The position numbers were made by a program, and so were the translations under genes. Below the pieces are notes generated by a model. It was not told the origin of the DNA. It ran no database searches and was given only the letters and a program-made list of their open reading frames with translations. Shown piece by piece: positions 51,501-61,814 of a DNA stretch of 64,000 nt (position 1 is the stretch's first letter; the number at the start of each line of letters is the position of its first letter). The stretch comes from Maylandia zebra (lineage: Eukaryota > Chordata > Actinopteri > Cichliformes > Cichlidae), in assembly GCF_041146795.1 (NCBI RefSeq), contig NC_135176.1, forward strand, positions 20,061,286 to 20,125,285, read 5' to 3'.

Positions 51501-53107
51501 TGTTGTGGTCAACTTAGTGGGAATATTAAGCAACCTAACTAATAGGGTTGCCAACTCCCAGCAAAAATATTCAGGAACCGCCCCCCGCCCTTAATTGATG
51601 TAATCAACTTTAATTTAATGCAAGTGTAAAACAAATGCACAGAAATCAATTATTTTTCTACAATATTTAAATAGATTCAACATCTTTCTTCAACAGAATT
51701 GCAGACTGCACAGATGGTACCTTCCCAAAGGAAAAAGTACTATAGCTTATTAGGGTGTATATTAGACTTATTAGTTACTATATACAATAATGGATTTCTA
51801 TACATTTAATCAGATGACCACTTTTGTTGTAAGATTCAGATAATTATTTATTCAAAGTTTTTAAAGGACATAACAAAGAAAAGTATTTCTTTGTGGCCCC
51901 CTTTCCCTGTTAATGCCCAACCTGGCCCCCGACAAAACTTTGCTAGACCCGCCCCTGCACAGTTACCAGCCGTCAGCTACCTAGAAAAGGATCCTGGTGT
52001 TATTTGTCTCTCAGAAACAGTTCATAACTTCCCTTCAACTCATTCATGTCACCTAAAAGGTAAACCTGTTTTTCCATCACCTGTTCAGCTCTGATGATTC
52101 AGTAAGGACATCTCCTGGTTTCATCTTCATGTTTCCCTCTCACCACATATCCAAACGGATATCATGACCAGCAGCTTTTACAGCTGTGGCTCCAGCAAAC
52201 ATCAGCTGATACTACAAAGTTAATATTAAATACATTCTAACAACAGCTTATCACGCTTAAACGTGCTGCTGTTGTTTATCCACTGGTCTCCTCTTTGTAG
52301 CGCAAAGTGGGCGATAAACAAACAAGAAAGACAGGACTTGCGGCAGAAAAGCCAATCAGCTGATCATTGATCAGTTTCATGTTTGAAGTAATAACAGGAG
52401 AGGAAGGGGAAGTGAATGAGAGAAGTAGATGCAACTGTGCAGCAAAGACAGAATAACTCCAGCTTTGTGTCTATTTTTGAATTCTAGCTGAAGTACGGGA
52501 CAAATCGCTTCCTTTTCACCTCAATATGGAACTCCGATGGCCAGTCCAGCTGTGGCTCAATACATCAGTTGTTAAGCGTAACGTGGAAATACTATGCAAA
52601 CATTCAGGGATGAACTTACACACTTGCTTTGCTTCTGTGGGATAGTTTTCGCTGAGATGAAATGCCACGGTTAGGAAGCATGTAGCGAGGCTCCAAATGC
52701 TCCAACAGACCGCCAACAGGTCTCGCAGACAACAGCCGCTCTATCACGTGACAGATACTGCTCCGATGCGCCGAGCTGAGTTACGCCAAGTAGCACGTTT
52801 TGTGAGGTGATTTTGTGATACTTCGGATCGGATTACATTTTTTATTTTTCTCCGATATCCGATCCAGTAATTTAGGTCAGTATCGGACCGATACCAATAC
52901 GTAATATCGGATCAGTCCATCTCTAGTACATGGTAAAGGCTTTAAATGTTCTTCCATTATGTAGTTACTCATTTTTAATGTTGTGTCCCAGTGTCATTTG
53001 TACATTTCCCCAAATCAACATGAACTCAACTGAATGTGTTTAAAATATGCGCTGAATGTGTGCCTGTTTGTTTCTGCAGGTACCTATCTAAGAGGCAGCA
53101 CCACTGA
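43560..53107 (+). CDS. ublcp1: UBLCP1 (ubiquitin-like domain-containing CTD phosphatase 1)
   Basis: UBLCP1 is a nuclear HAD-type Ser/Thr phosphatase that docks on the 26S proteasome through its UBL domain and dephosphorylates it, lowering nuclear proteasome activity. Coding exons are 43560-43713, 44099-44190, 44478-44563, 44659-44774, 44911-45009, 45377-45414, 45581-45679, 48928-49044, 49154-49281 and 53080-53107. They join in phase to exactly 318 residues, the human length. The UBL domain is about residues 3-80. The catalytic DxDxT motif is Asp143-Val-Asp145-Tyr-Thr. WSATSMKW (182-189) and FDDIGRN with Asp252/Asp253 complete the HAD core. Almost every residue outside the N- and C-termini matches human. 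The start is the first in-frame ATG after the upstream splice signal. The intron after 45414 uses a GC donor. Introns after 45679 and 49281 are enlarged by repeats. Confidence 0.97.
43870..43995. repeat. 126-bp exact repeat, copy A (UBLCP1 intron 2)
   Basis: Identical base for base to 48469-48594, direct orientation, 4.6 kb apart. It begins AAAGACCCTCCTGGATGCTA and ends TATAAATTATTTTATT. Confidence 0.95.
45415..45580 (+). other. ublcp1: UBLCP1 GC-AG intron with GT-repeat 3' end
   Basis: The donor is AAG|GCAAGT and the acceptor is preceded directly by about 18 GT units ending GTGTGTAG. Both flanking exons keep frame (MKWIDAKMK | ELGVTDN), so the GC donor is required. Confidence 0.85.
46342..47337. 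mobile_element. MITE with inverted ends in UBLCP1 intron 8
   Basis: The left end TAAGGCTATGTTCACACTGC mirrors the right end CCTGCAGTATGAACGTACCC with a few mismatches. The interior repeats AAATCCGAT-type phrases. A SINE is inserted inside (46797-47063). Confidence 0.7.
46797..47063 (+). mobile_element. tRNA-derived SINE, copy 2 (5'-truncated with fold-back)
   Basis: It lacks the tRNA-like head and starts at the CTTGGGCAAGACACTTCA part. The 5' edge has 14 bp (46797-46810) inverted against 46821-46834. The tail GGCCATTTACC is present. Confidence 0.8.
48469..48594. repeat. 126-bp exact repeat, copy B (UBLCP1 intron 8)
   Basis: Exact match to 43870-43995. Weak similarity continues for a few bases if the TA tract of copy A is skipped. 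No transposon termini are visible. Confidence 0.95.
49560..49735 (+). mobile_element. Non-LTR reverse transcriptase fragment
   Basis: The frame from about 49616 reads [20 protein letters not shown] followed by [14 protein letters not shown], a conserved block of a non-LTR reverse transcriptase. It is short and decayed. Confidence 0.55.
50195..51535 (-). mobile_element. 5'-truncated L2-like non-LTR retrotransposon
   Basis: The minus strand carries, in broken frames, reverse transcriptase with [16 protein letters not shown] and the YADDTQIYI catalytic motif (51345-51127). Then come [20 protein letters not shown] with CNSIFTGLP (51040-50850), and [20 protein letters not shown] through [12 protein letters not shown] (50779-50438). 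Frames shift between these parts and no start or endonuclease remains, so it is inactive. Confidence 0.85.
51540..52530. repeat. Unclassified repeat nested in the hAT element
   Basis: It begins AGGGTTGCCAACTCCCAGCA and contains GTATTTCTTTGTGGCCCC and GAAGTACGGGACAAATCGC. These match, in reverse complement, a repeat at 19445-19620. Non-coding. Confidence 0.45.
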
Positions 53108-54715
53108 GGAGGGACTATATTATCAGCGCAAAGACTTGGAGTGGATGCAACCAATGCATCATCCGCTTGTCAAACACAAGAACAAACATAAAGTCCTTCA
53201 TACCAAACCTCACTAAAAGTCCAACATTAACCCGACAATTACACACAAGGTCAAAACCTCAGGACTGAGACGGGCTTCCCAGTTTATATATCTGCATGTT
53301 CTCTGCCTTCTCTTAGTCTGGAACATTTGTTTGTTCAAATATTGTTTACAGTTACTATCAGTGTGCAAGGTGCATTGTGGGAAAAAAAATCCTGTTTGAG
53401 ACCACACTGATTTAATGTCACAGACTCCAGCTCACCTGTTTACTCATGGTGGTCAACAAGGGTTTAATATAGATAACTGAGGTCCACTATTTCCTGAAAG
53501 TATTCGAGATCTTTTACGCCTGCTTGGTATTTTAGATGGGTGAATAGTAGCAGATGTGTTAAGTTGATTACCAGTAAAAAAATACTCTATCAAGCCTCTC
53601 TGCTGTACCAAGTGAGTAGGAGAAGATACAAATCTAATTTCATTATAGTTAAGGTCAGTAGCCTGCCTTCAAAGAGACTGACCGCAAAAAGCTAAAGAGC
53701 GAAAAGAAACAAATAAGCAAAATGAAGTTACATAACCATTGAAAGTGTTTTCAGTATGCGAGGATATCCTGGTAATTTAACGTGTTTTTTTATGTAGTAT
53801 TTGGATTGTCTGTTTGATTTGTAATAAATGAAGTGAAAAGTTGGAACGTCTGGAAGTTTTGTGAGCGTCAAACAAATAACAGCAGCCTGCACATGCAGAC
53901 GTATGCAGCAATTCTAAAAACTACTGAGAGACCAAAATCTGTTGGTCTTAGAACTGGCTAGCTAAAATATTTCATCAAAACAGTGGCTTTAGTGAACAAG
54001 TGTGACACCATTTGTTACGTGTCTGTAGGTGGTCACTACAAACAGGCCTGTTTTTTGTTATTTACATTCTGTACATGCATATTACAGTCAGGCTTCCATG
54101 GCTGGATATTCATGTGCATACATGTCCAGAAACGTATTCATGTTTTTCTGTGCATGCTGATTCTGTTACGTCACAGGACGCAACACTCGAACGGACATAA
54201 AGCATAGGTTTTATTTCGTTGATGCTCGTGAGATCGTGACAGCTCTTCATTGAAATGTTTCTGGAACATCCAAATGTCAATGAACCAACTAAAGGTGATG
54301 AGAATACAAGAACTGGATAGCACATTTTTTTAATTGTGTGTTTTGTTTTTTTCTCTTTTGTAACTAAAGTGGGTTTTTACACATTTCACTACTTATTAAG
54401 GTGGGCCTCATTTTATGAAGCTGAAGCTCTGGAAACATAAGCTATATGATATGTCAAGCAGTCCCTGGAAATTCAGTTTCTTTTCATTTCTTGAGCTCTG
54501 CCTTTTTTGTGTGTTTTCTTCATTTCATCGACAAAATTGTGGCTGTAAATAGGAAAATAAACCTTTTTTTGTACCTCGCTTGCTTGTACTGTTCTACATT
54601 CCTGAGGTAGTTAAAAACGAGTTAATCTTTTACAGTTAGAAACATTTCATTACTTCCTGTTCATAACTTGTACACCACGAACACCATAAAAGATAATTCA
54701 TTGAATAAAGAACGT
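53108..54715 (+). other. ublcp1: UBLCP1 3' UTR and downstream DNA
   Basis: AATAAA signals occur at 53823-53828, 54556-54561 and 54704-54709. The first gives a 3' UTR of about 0.75 kb. No gene is seen in this stretch. Confidence 0.5.
53823..53828 (+). terminator. ublcp1: Candidate UBLCP1 polyadenylation signal
   Basis: AATAAA, 716 bp after the stop codon. Two further AATAAA lie at 54556 and 54704. Confidence 0.5.
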
Positions 54716-54789
54716 AGACACTAACGACCTGGCCAATAATGGCACCTCCCAAAACACCATGGTTTCTAGTGCCTCCCCTTCATTTAAAT

Positions 54790-55130
54790 AGTAAATGGCC
54801 TGTATTTATATAGCGCTTTACTAGTCCATAAGGACCCCAAAGCGCTTTACACATCCAGTCATCCACCCATTCACACACACATTCACACACTGGTGATGGC
54901 AAGCTACATTGTAGCCACAGCCACCCTGGGCGCACTGACAGAGGCGAGGCTGCAGGACACTGGCGCCACCGGGCCCTCTGACCACCACCAGTAGGTAACG
55001 GGTGAAGTGTCTTGCCCAAGGACACAACGACCGAGACTGTCCAAGCCGGGGCTCGAAGCGGCAACCTTCCGATTACAAGGCAAACTCCCAACTCTTGAGC
55101 CACGATCGCCCCACAGCCATGATCGCCCCC
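54790..55130 (-). mobile_element. tRNA-derived SINE, copy 3
   Basis: A near full-length minus-strand copy between UBLCP1 and IL12B, with head GGCGATCGTGGCTCAAGAGT and tail GGCCATTTAC. A short duplication of the head (GCCATGATCGCCCCC) follows at the right edge. Confidence 0.85.
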
Positions 55131-55449
55131 TAATGTCATAAATATTTTTTCAGTATTATTACTGACTATTATTTTCCTACTGTTGTCATTGTTATTACCT
55201 ATTTTTGTCTCGCGTAGCCACATGATGAGTGAATACACATGCAACTCGCACAATATCAGAATATAAAATATGCAAATATGTACAAGTACTTTAGTTTTAT
55301 GATTTTGTGTTTTTTCTAGTTTGTCAGTGCATTTTTCATCTTTTGTATGTTCTGCACTCAAAATAAACTCGTCATTACTATAGATAACCCATGGGATTCA
55401 AATACATTTTGAGATGCCCTGTTATAAAATGAAAGAAAATACAATAAAC

Positions 55450-55783
55450 TGACATGTTCATTAATTTATTATAAAATGTTGAGAAACATTCTGAACAGAT
55501 ATAAATAAGTTAAAAAGGGCATGAAGGAAATACTAATTCATTTCAATCACAGTACAAATCATTATTGTAACATTGTTCTGTAGTTCCACAGACATAACGA
55601 ATGGGGATGAAGAGGGATGAATAAATACTGTACAGGTATACATTCACTCCTGAAGCACAGCTTCATATGTTGTGCATCACTTGAAAAAATGTATTAGACC
55701 ATTTTTTTTTCCTTCTGAATTACAATATTTTTAAAAACTGTTTTCCTCTTTCTGGTGCGGCAGCAGAGTCCAGCGGCTAACGC
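55450..55783 (-). other. il12b: IL12B 3' UTR
   Basis: An AATAAA signal lies on the minus strand at 55470-55465. ATTTA motifs at 55626-55622 and 55506-55502 fit the AU-rich decay elements usual in cytokine mRNAs. Confidence 0.5.
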
Positions 55784-58160
55784 TTAGCATGCCACGTTAT
55801 GTTTGTTCACTCTGTTGGTAAAAAGAACAAAACAGTACAGATTGGATCAGTCAGTATACAATGATTTGTAAATAGTGTGAATCCTTGCACAGGAACAGAA
55901 TTAGCAAAAAATAAATAAATAAAAATCAATACACTTACGTGCACTGACTCCAGTGGCTCCACGGCCCTCTGGTGAACTTGTCCTGAGCTCGCACACAGAA
56001 AACATACTTCTTGGTCTTAACGCCAACCTCATATTTGGTTGTATCAGTGGTGATATTCTGCACAAAGAAGAGGCGACTTAATAAAGACAAAGAAACCTCG
56101 ACTAAACTGGACATCAGCAAAGAGATATGAATCTGGTGTATAGATGTACGTGTATTAATTACAATTATTTGATTGTCACTGTTGCAGGGATGTCCACTGT
56201 GCACCAGCTTGACCTCAAACTGTAGGCCAAAGAAGCTGCAGGGTTTCTCCCAAGTATCAGGGTAGTCCCAGCTGAACACCTTCCCATCACTGATGTGCAG
56301 GTTAGGGAGTTTTGACGGTCTCACTTTATTGAGTTGGGAGGGAGAGAAATGAGGTGGGCAAAGGTTAAAAAAGAAAGAGAATGGAGAGAGGAAATCACGG
56401 CACGATGACTAAGAAAGTTACTTTTCATACGCTAAAATACACAAAAACAAACTTACCGATTTCTCTCAGGTAGAAAGACTTTGTGTAGGTCTCCAAACGA
56501 GCATGGCTGCGTATGTAAACGGTGAAGGAAATGCGATGTTGCTCCTCTTTGTATGGGCAGTGGGCATCCTGGCAGCGAACCCCTGATGCATCAGCATCCA
56601 GCTCACAGGGGATATCTTCGGTAAAACTGGAATATAAATATAAGTTGATGTTAAAATACTATCTAGAGCACCTCCTCCACACCAGCACCCAACCAAAGTA
56701 TGCTATGCATTGTCTTTGTCCTTACCGTTCAGCCTTAACCAAAACCACACTGGCATCAGATCTGAGCGCTGTTCTTTTCCAGGAGCAGTGAAAGAATCCT
56801 GTATAGTTTGGTGCCGAGCAGTGGATGTGACCTGGAGCAACAGAATTACTGTCAGTCCCCTCCCTCTCTTTTGTTTAATGTTCTTATGAACAGTGTAGCT
56901 TACACTTGTAGTGTTTCATTGTTCTTCTAGATCCCATCGAGTAAACACAAATAAATCACTCAGGGCATTGATATAATTGCTGTAAACGAGAAAAAAAGCT
57001 TTGTAGCTGCCTCTTCAACTTTAAGGTTTTGTTCCATCACAGGAAAACATTGCCTCATAGCACAAAACTGCAGAAACTTAATGTTTGAGATTTACAAAGC
57101 TGAAACCTTATGGAGAAACATGAGCACTAACAATGTGATGATGGGCCTAATATAAAGCCTGCTCACTGTGTTGTTCTTTTCCCTCATCTTCTCTATTAAA
57201 ATTCCTTTGACACTACTAATGGTGATCCTTTGATCCAGTTTCTGTTTTCTGCTCTGGAACCCCACCCTTACACCCTTTCCCTATTTTTTTTTTCTTATCC
57301 TAAATCCCTATCTGACCATCATCTTAGCTGTTCAGTCCCATCAATACCATTTCTTCTTCAGAGAAAGCCTGAGGCTAAATCCAGTCAAAGAAAATCTGCT
57401 CTTTGCCCTTTTCCCTTCATGCATGCCTTCTTTGTTCTCCCTCCCCTACTCGTTTCACTTCTTTCTTTGCCTTTGATCCTTTCCTTCCTTCTTTCTTTTT
57501 TTTTCAACTTACCTCCTTCTCTGTTTTCCAATATGACTGTCCTGTTGTCTGGATTAAGCTGGATTAAGATCATAGTGTGGTTCAGGTATTCTCCACTTGG
57601 ACTGAGGTGGCAAGTGTAGTTCCCTCCTTTCATCTCCTCCACCAGGACCTGGACTTGGTTCCCCTGCAGAGGAGGATTGAGCTCCTGACCTGAGACACGG
57701 ACATGTTCATTGTTACAATGTGGTCATAAAAAGCCATAAAGAGACAAACGGGAAAGTTTGACGTCTGGATAAACAAAAGCTTGATGAGCTATAGAGCAAA
57801 CAAGCAAAAGAAAGTTCTTGTGACTTTGACTTTTTCTTTACATAAGTAAAATGAATTGAATTAAAATCTGCGTTACCATTTTTCTTCCAAAACACAGGCT
57901 CATTCTGAAAAGCTTCTCCGCAGGTCAAAGGAACGTGAATCATGCTACCCGTAAAAGAGGGCACCCTCAGGACCACAACTAGGTAAAGCAAAAAAATTGA
58001 TTTTACTGTTGGTGAAATAAAAACAAAAATGAAAACATGGAGGAATATTCAAAGACAAGGAGATACCATTATCCATGAGTGTCTCGACATCTGCTTGCTG
58101 GGTGTCAGAGCGGGCGCCACTCAGTATAGCCCACACAACCATGAGCAAAAATGTATGCAT
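55784..58160 (-). CDS. il12b: IL12B (interleukin-12/23 subunit p40)
   Basis: p40 is a secreted, receptor-like cytokine subunit that pairs with p35 (IL-12) or p19 (IL-23). Coding exons on the minus strand are 58160-58067, 57978-57877, 57689-57513, 56831-56726, 56626-56457, 56323-56163, 56057-55939 and, if the last intron is spliced, 55811-55784. The product is 318 residues. If the last intron is retained it stops at 55935 with 310 residues (human 328). The signal peptide is MHTFLLMVVWAILSGARS. The Ig-like domain has Cys in LTCGEAF and NYTCHL. The second domain has HCSAPNYTGFFHCSWK and GVRCQDAHCPYKEE. The third has WDYPDTWEKP, VRAQDK and a canonical WSHWS box. Start: the ATG follows the acceptor TTACAG directly, like the non-coding first exon of mammals. 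Teleosts have several p40 paralogues; synteny makes this the ancestral-locus copy. Confidence 0.94.
55935..56057 (-). CDS. il12b: IL12B exon 8 with WSXWS box and stop overlapping a splice donor
   Basis: It encodes NITTDTTKYEVGVKTKKYVF, then CVRAQDKFTRGPWSHWSQCT and TAA. The TAA is part of a consensus donor, CAC|GTAAGT at 55939/55938. The acceptor is TTTGTGCAG|AATATC. Confidence 0.85.
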   Translation of the reverse strand, partial: NITTDTTKYEVGVKTKKYVFCVRAQDKFTRGPWSHWSQCT

Positions 58161-58680
58161 CTGTAACAAAAGAAAGGAAGTGATGGGACTCTTTTACATA
58201 AACAAATAAAAATATTTCTTTTTAAACCTTGAAAAAAGTGAAATACTCAAGTACAAAATTAACCCTTTAAATCAAAGCAGTGATAACTAAAATAAAATAA
58301 CAACAAAAGAATTGTGAACTTGGAAAACTAATTAAAATCAAATAAAATTACAGAGAAAATATCCTTAGTTTAACTATCTGTTAGTTTAGTAAAAATTAAA
58401 AAAATAAATCTAATAAATTTTTTTTAGAAGATATCAAATGAAATAGTATATAAAAAAAAAATCAGATAGTTCCTCCTAAAACCTTTTTGACCCTTCAAAG
58501 GATGAGAACTCAAATTTGGGAACCAGTACAACAGCATTTTCAAAGTGTTTTCAATTATATAAGAAGTTTTAAACATACTTCAAGATACCTAAATTTTTGA
58601 TTTTTACATAACCCAAAGTGAGCAGATTATTCCTCCTCCTGAATATCTGTGACAATCAGATGGAATATAATAGATCTTAC

Positions 58681-58740
58681 CCTGCAAAACTTGATTCAAA
58701 ATTTCACACTGGAACCAGATGCAGTAAGCAGTGTTTGTCT
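58681..58740 (-). other. il12b: IL12B non-coding exon 1
   Basis: The donor GCAGG|GTAAGA at 58681/58680 lies about 55 bp downstream of a TATA box. It would join to the acceptor just before the start codon at 58160. Confidence 0.6.
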
Positions 58741-58766
58741 GTGTAAAGGCAGCAGCTGCAGCTGCA

Positions 58767-58795
58767 TTTATACGTCAGGCTGAGAAATCCCCACT
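58767..58795 (-). promoter_or_regulatory. il12b: IL12B core promoter: TATA box and NF-kB-like site
   Basis: On the minus strand, TATAAA (58772-58767) is preceded 10 bp upstream by GGGGATTTCTC (58792-58782), an NF-kB half-site-like sequence. Mammalian IL12B also has an NF-kB half-site promoter. Confidence 0.55.
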
Positions 58796-58859
58796 CAAAA
58801 GAGGAACTCTTTAATACCTGACCAATGATGACGATGACAATGGACCACACTGCACATGA

Positions 58860-59687
58860 AAGGAAATTTAATGAATGATCAAAATAAATGGATTACCACT
58901 AGCTTTCCACCCGGCTCTCCTCTTTTGTTAAGCTTGATTAATTTAGCTGTGTTGAAGACGACAATTCATTCGGTACAAAATCCATGCTGTAATCTGATGA
59001 TTGTGTGATCACACTAACCACTTTGGGGGGGAAGTAAGGCCAACTAATGATACAGAAACTTCTGTAAAACAGAACTGCAACCCCTAAAATGTTTAAATAT
59101 GGTTATACGCCACTGAAAGTGGAGCAGGTAATCTAGAAAGCCGTCATGGGACTTCTAAAGAAGAACAAGAAAAAGGACGCTTCCACAGAATGCGTCAAGA
59201 GAACACAATCATCAGGAACGAAATAAAGAAAACCCAGATTATAAACAAAACAAAAAAACAAAACAGGATTATCTGAATGAGTTTTGTAAACGCAATGACC
59301 AAATGGAAAAATCACTGTTGCATTTTCTTTTTTTTTTTACGTATACATCTGGGAAGTTACCTGCAGAGCGTTTTCTTTCCAAAATAACCACTAACATTTA
59401 AGCATGCCTGTGTGGTTGCACCTGTAATGACAACTCGTAGACCCTTTCCTATAAATACACATAGGTATAGGGGTTTCTTTTGATTAACCTTTGTTTATTT
59501 AAAAAAAAAAAAGGCAACAGATGACTCAAGGGGAGTGTGTTTTATGCTGTTTTGAAAGGAAATGCAATTTCCTTGCTTGGACCCTCACTTCAATTAAGTA
59601 AAAGGTTTTTCCCCACCACTATCCTATTTCGTATTCTATGGGGACTGAAAATGTCATATCATACTAACCTTACACCACATCCACTTC

Positions 59688-59720
<33 letters not shown>

Positions 59721-60239
59721 ACGGTGCGACTTTTCTCAATATTAAACAAGTGGCTTATCAACTCTTTAACTTCCTTTGTATTTTATAGGAATTGTGGAGA
59801 AGCAGCTGGTATTCCTTCCTCATACCAGCTGAATGATAGCAGGTATGTCTTTGTCAAGGTGGGAATGCCGCTTAGCAGCACTTCTTTCAAAAACAAATCC
59901 AATTAATCAATGCTTGCGTAATTGGGTTTTTCAAGAAAACTTCCAGTTTCTGCCAGGACTAAATGAATGGGCTTAAACAATGATGTTGAAATTATAGAGA
60001 AAAGAGACTACAGGAAAAACTTAGTGTGTATTATGCTGTTAAGTGTGCTGTATTATTCCTGTTAAAGAGACTAGACAGATAAAACAGATTAGATTATCAT
60101 GGATATATCAGTGTCAGATCCTGAAATTATAATTTGATCTTTTGGGGAATCCTACATTTTAGTTTTTTAAAGATTGATAAGACACATTACTGAATTGTAA
60201 TCACACAACAAAGGACAGAAACAGTCCCTCTTAAATTTA
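58860..60239. other. Intergenic DNA upstream of IL12B
   Basis: AT-rich, no gene recognised. A (GT)n tract lies at 59691-59719. No other clear repeat. Confidence 0.5.
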
Positions 60240-60645
60240 GGTGTTATCAGTCCCGCAGAGCATAAAACCATCAAGCCAAGCAGTCTGCCTTTACATTCGT
60301 GAAAAAATGAGTTGTTCTAATGAGCTAACTGGATTCAAGTGTGGCGCTGTGACAGGCTGCCACCTTTGTAACAAGTCATTTTGTGAAATTGCTTCCCTCA
60401 ATCAGCTGGTATTATTGCAAAGTGGAAACATTTAGGAAGCACAGCAACTTAGCCGCAAAGTGGTTGACCACGTGAAATTACAGAGCATGTGGGGGATGTT
60501 GCTGAGGCACATGTGTGTGTAAGAGTCAGTAGTGCTCTGCTGTTATAGTTGTAGATATGATTTAGAATTTGCAAAATTCCAAAAACACCCGCGGCATTAA
60601 CATCAGCACAAAAACAATGCTCTGGGAGCTTATATTACATTATTA
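60240..60645 (+). mobile_element. Tc1-like transposase N-terminal remnant
   Basis: The frame at about 60307-60435 reads NELTGFKCGAVTGCHLCNKS, resembling the helix-turn-helix start of a fish Tc1-like transposase. Further on, NISTKTMLWEL (about 60600) matches the next conserved block. It contains stop codons, so it is dead. Confidence 0.6.
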
Positions 60646-60653
60646 TGGAGACC

Positions 60654-60727
60654 TCTTGTCTCTGCTAGCCAGCTAACTAGGCCTCTTAGTTCTTGTCTCT
60701 GCTAGCCAGCTAACTAGGCCTCTTAGT
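60654..60727. repeat. Perfect 37-bp tandem duplication
   Basis: Unit 60654-60690 is repeated without change at 60691-60727 (TCTTGTCTCTGCTAGCCAGC and following). Confidence 0.95.
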
Positions 60728-60769
60728 TAGCTAGTTTAGTGTTTTTTGTTAATTTATGTTGTAAATTTA

Positions 60770-60885
60770 TGTTGCATGTAGCACCTTGGTTCCTGGAGGA
60801 ACGTTGTTTCGCCTCACTGTGTACTGTTAAATTGTATATGGTTGAAGTGACAATAAAGCCAACTTGACTTGACTTGTGACTGAAG
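60770..60885 (+). mobile_element. Non-LTR retrotransposon 3' tail
   Basis: GCACCTTGGTTCCTGGAGGA, TTGTATATGGTTGAAGTGAC, AATAAAGCCAACTTGACTTG: a common fish LINE 3' end with an (ACTTG)n tail. Confidence 0.6.
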
Positions 60886-61250
60886 CCAGGAGGCGATTAT
60901 TTTAGCCTGACATTTATAATGGAAATGGCTACAGCACCTGTCCAAAGGCCCAAACAAATTAGACAAGCCAAATGTTGTTGTTTTGACATTTTAAAACCAT
61001 TCTGAGGGTTTTGTTCAAATTAAAACTGATGCAAAATATTACACTTATAGGAGGTGATGATGTGTAAATTCAGTACTCAGGCTTAAAATGGTATTGAGGA
61101 TGTCACACAGCTCATTTTACCAAGTAAAAAGAAAGAAAGTTAATTTTTGCCCTTAGCCTTAACCTTTCCTTTCAATATTAGCCACAAAATACAAGATAAT
61201 TTTTTCCTATTTGTAACTTTAAAATGACGCTATGTGCATGGGAATACACA

Positions 61251-61554
61251 AGGGGTGATAGTGGCTCAAGAGTTGGCAGTTCGCCTTGTAATTGGAAGGT
61301 TGCTGGCTCGAGCCCCGGCTCTGACAGTCTCGGTCGTTGTGTCCTTGCGAAAGACACTTCACCCGTTGCCTACTGGTGGTGGTCAGAGGGCCCGGTGGTG
61401 CCAGTGTTTGGCAGCCTCGCCTCTGTCAGTGCGCCCCAGGGCGGCTGTGACTACAATGTAGCTTGCCATCACCAGTGTGTGAATGTGTGTGACTGAATGT
61501 AGTGTAAAGCGCTTTGGGGTCCTTACAAATACAGGCCATTTACACAATACTATG
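61251..61554 (+). mobile_element. tRNA-derived SINE, copy 4
   Basis: A plus-strand copy with head TAGTGGCTCAAGAGTTGG (A box), GGCTCGAGCCC (B box), and tail AAAGCGCTTTGGGGTCCTTA with a deletion, ending GGCCATTTAC. Confidence 0.85.
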
Positions 61555-61814
61555 CAATCTACAAACAATTACATTGTGAGACCATTTGACGTGTAATATT
61601 TGTAATGTATTAAGCAAAGAAAATGAGTGAGGAAGTCACCTTAATTAAAACGCAAGAAGTGGAAAAACTAAGCAAGTCATAAACCTTATTAAAAGGCAAT
61701 CCCAGAGTTGTAGCAAGTGTAAGTATTGTGGCATATCAGTCCAGTATGTCCCAAGTCTTCATCGAAATATGAAATTCTGAAAGAGAGATCGAAGAAAACA
61801 AACAATGACTAGTT

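Larger units (their letters stand above)
49884..52925. mobile_element. hAT-type element with perfect 8-bp target duplication, host to nested insertions (UBLCP1 intron 10)
   Basis: It starts TAGAGATGGCACGACACCAC and ends CAGTCCATCTCTA, imperfect inverted repeats. GTACATGG flanks both ends exactly (49876-49883 and 52926-52933). The edges carry CCGATACCGAT-type phrases. The middle is occupied by an L2-like LINE (50195-51535) and another repeat (51540-52530). Confidence 0.85.

Noticed and set aside
54780-55361. 193-codon minus-strand frame and similar frames at 35311-35628, 46797-47054 and 61224-61568
   Set aside because: These are translations of the SINE family, whose copies give the same pseudo-protein in each place.
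57230-57619. 129-codon plus-strand frame
   Set aside because: Antisense to IL12B exon 4 and its pyrimidine-rich intron; no homology.
60654-60727. CRISPR-like direct repeats
   Set aside because: Only two units with no spacer, in vertebrate DNA.
61251-61330. Possible tRNA gene (A- and B-box-like sequences)
   Set aside because: It is the head of a SINE; no cloverleaf with anticodon and acceptor stems could be drawn.
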